From Thermoplasmata archaeon (GTDB lineage Archaea > Thermoplasmatota > Thermoplasmata > UBA184), in contig JASHUP010000229.1 in NCBI GenBank assembly GCA_030039915.1, forward strand, positions 1 through 13,726: 13,726 nucleotides of DNA, read 5' to 3'. Positions 12,649 through 13,726 of this stretch are shown piece by piece (the first letter of the stretch is position 1; each line of letters opens with the position of its first letter). The notes beneath the pieces are model-generated. The model saw only the letters and a program-made list of their open reading frames with translations, made no database searches and was not told the DNA's origin. Both the position numbers and the translations under genes were made by a program.

Positions 12649-13337
12649 GCCGCATCGGGCGGGTCCCGCCGGGCTCGGTTGTCCTCCTCTCGGGTGGAAT
12701 GGACTCCGCCACGTGCCTCGCGATTGCCAGCCGTTCGCATCGCCCCGTGCACGCGTTGACCATCCTCTACGGACAGCGGCACGCCCGGGAGATCCGGTCG
12801 GCCCGAGCGCTCGCGCGGCACTACCGCGTCGCTTCCCACACCGTCCTTCGTCTTCCCCTCGCCCCCTTGTTACGGTCGGCGCTCACGGACGCATCCCGTC
12901 CTCTTCCCTCCCGACCCAAAGGCGGGCGCAGGATCCCGTCCACCTATGTCCCCGCTCGCAACACCATTCTGCTATCGGTCGCCCTCGGCTATGCCGAGAG
13001 CCACCGGCTTGGTCGGATCTACCTCGGCGCGAACGCCATCGACTACTCCGGATATCCGGACTGCCGCCCGGAATACCTTCGAGCGTTCGAACGCCTCGCC
13101 CGGCTCGCGACCCGCGCGGGCGTGGAGCGGGGGGAAACGGTCCGCGTGGAAACTCCGCTCCTTCGGCTATCGAAGGCGGAGATCGTGCGTCGAGGGAACC
13201 GGCTCGGCGTCCCCTGGCGGCTCACCTGGAGCTGTTACGCCGGGGGCCGGATTCCCTGCGGAACGTGCGACGCCTGCCGGCTCCGGGAAAAGGGGTTCCG
13301 CGAAGCCGGCATCGTCGACCCGGTCCGGTCGATCTAG
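12645..13337 (+). CDS. queC: 7-cyano-7-deazaguanine (preQ0) synthase
   Basis: QueC converts 7-carboxy-7-deazaguanine, ammonia and ATP to preQ0, the precursor that archaea insert into tRNA position 15 and turn into archaeosine. It is cytoplasmic, 230 residues, an adenine-nucleotide alpha-hydrolase-type PP-loop ATPase. Seen: LLSGGMDSATC at 14-24 (PP-loop); ILYGQRHAREI at 40-50; TYVPARNTILLSVA at 100-113; GANAIDYSGYPDCRPEY at 128-144 (substrate loop); and the structural zinc site C197, C205, C208, C211 in SCYAGGRIPCGTCDAC. All expected residues are present and length is typical. The ATG at 12645 overlaps the DUF92 stop. The TAG stop shares four bases (CTAG) with the convergent mscL stop. QueD, QueE and the archaeosine transglycosylase are not in this window. 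Confidence 0.96.
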   Translation: MSRIGRVPPGSVVLLSGGMDSATCLAIASRSHRPVHALTILYGQRHAREIRSARALARHYRVASHTVLRLPLAPLLRSALTDASRPLPSRPKGGRRIPSTYVPARNTILLSVALGYAESHRLGRIYLGANAIDYSGYPDCRPEYLRAFERLARLATRAGVERGETVRVETPLLRLSKAEIVRRGNRLGVPWRLTWSCYAGGRIPCGTCDACRLREKGFREAGIVDPVRSI

Positions 13338-13726
13338 GCCGCCGCCGGGGTCGCCGGAGCTGCCGGCGGAACGACCGACGTGCAGAACGAGCAGCGCTTC
13401 GCCGCGATCGGAATGGTCGAGAGACACTCCGGGCAGGTTCGGGTCGTGGGCGGGGCCGCGGCGGCCTTGGCCGCCGCCTTCGCCGCCTTAGCCTCTTGAT
13501 GCCGCTGGTACGGGAGGGCGATCAGGAAGAAGACCACGACGGCCACCGTGACGAAGCTGATGAGCGAATTGAGGAACGCGCCTTGCATGAACTCGCTTCC
13601 GTTGACGATGGAGACCCAGCTCGCGAAGTTGAACTTGCCCGCCACCCCGATGAGCGGCGTGATCAGGTCCGAGACCAGCGCTGTGACGAGCGCGGAGAAC
13701 GCCGCGCCGATCACGAACGCGATCGC
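13334..13726 (-). CDS. mscL: Large-conductance mechanosensitive channel MscL with C-terminal zinc ribbon, N-terminus cut by window edge
   Basis: MscL forms a homopentameric pore in the cytoplasmic membrane that opens under high tension to release solutes during osmotic downshock. The frame is open to the window end, and the edge text AIAFVIGAAFSALVTALVSD is the middle of TM1, so the first residues lie beyond 13726; the GTG at 13714 is not the real start. DLITPLIG is the conserved end of TM1. A periplasmic loop follows, then TM2 (about AFLNSLISFVTVAVVVFFLIALPY), then a charged Lys/Ala-rich helix. The unusual part is the tail: CPEC and CSFC (13435 down to 13382) form a four-Cys zinc ribbon between Pro/Ala-rich linkers. 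Similar ribbons exist on some MscL proteins, but the role is unknown. It is convergent with queC, with stops overlapping in CTAG. Confidence 0.93.
   Translation of the reverse strand, partial: AIAFVIGAAFSALVTALVSDLITPLIGVAGKFNFASWVSIVNGSEFMQGAFLNSLISFVTVAVVVFFLIALPYQRHQEAKAAKAAAKAAAAPPTTRTCPECLSTIPIAAKRCSFCTSVVPPAAPATPAAA
13382..13435 (-). other. Four-cysteine zinc-ribbon segment in the MscL tail
   Basis: Encodes C-P-E-C, a ten-residue spacer, then C-S-F-C. Two C-x-x-C knuckles at this spacing are typical of small zinc ribbons. It would lie on the cytoplasmic side, after the bundle-forming helix. Metal binding is inferred from the cysteine pattern only. Confidence 0.7.

Noticed and set aside
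1..13726. Mobile element, CRISPR array, toxin-antitoxin or defence island
   Set aside because: No transposase, integrase, regular repeats, attachment-like repeats or defence protein motifs seen; genes are mostly housekeeping with uniform character.

Overview
The window looks like chromosomal DNA from a GC-rich archaeon. Marker genes are a KEOPS Pcc1 subunit, prefoldin beta, an archaeal-type prenyl synthase, DUF92 and QueC. Several genes have a TATA-like box centred about 25-29 bases before a start codon with no ribosome-binding site, which is the archaeal leaderless pattern. A Thermoplasmatota-type lineage is my best guess, from gene content only and not proven. Nearly every base is coding. 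Intergenic gaps are at most about 100 bases, and no stretch over 300 bases lacks a gene. I saw no tRNA, rRNA, CRISPR array, insertion sequence or other mobile element.

Layout: (1) 2-1234, plus strand: pyruvate kinase, cut at its 5' end by the window edge. (2) 6120-1178, minus strand: a tightly packed five-gene run, read in the order TPR protein, cobalamin/Fe-type binding protein without signal peptide, M50 site-2 protease, metallo-beta-lactamase-fold hydrolase, MFS transporter. Two of its junctions are GTGA start/stop overlaps. (3) 6176-7237, plus: polyprenyl diphosphate synthase, divergent from the TPR gene across a 55-base gap with one central TATA-like box. (4) 9327-7250, minus: adenylosuccinate lyase, Pcc1, prefoldin beta. 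(5) 9428-10402, plus: carbamate kinase, divergent from purB around a TATATATT box. (6) 11163-10399, minus: stand-alone asparagine-synthase-like domain. (7) 11210-11815, plus: GmhB-like HAD phosphatase. (8) 11890-12648 and 12645-13337, plus: DUF92 membrane protein and queC, overlapping by ATGA. (9) 13726-13334, minus: MscL with a C-terminal zinc ribbon, cut by the window edge.

Working together: most genes are housekeeping: glycolysis (pyruvate kinase), purine synthesis (purB), tRNA modification (Pcc1 for t6A, QueC for preQ0/archaeosine), protein folding (prefoldin), isoprenoid lipid supply (prenyl synthase, possibly DUF92) and osmotic protection (MscL). The least explained part is the five-gene minus-strand run. 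Its first gene also shows a likely reading-frame disruption in the C-terminal tail. Start codons are often GTG or TTG. Convergent neighbours share stop codons (CTAG at 13334-13337, CTAA at 10399-10402) or overlap by 57 bases (pyruvate kinase/MFS). I did not find a clear novel defence or mobile system.
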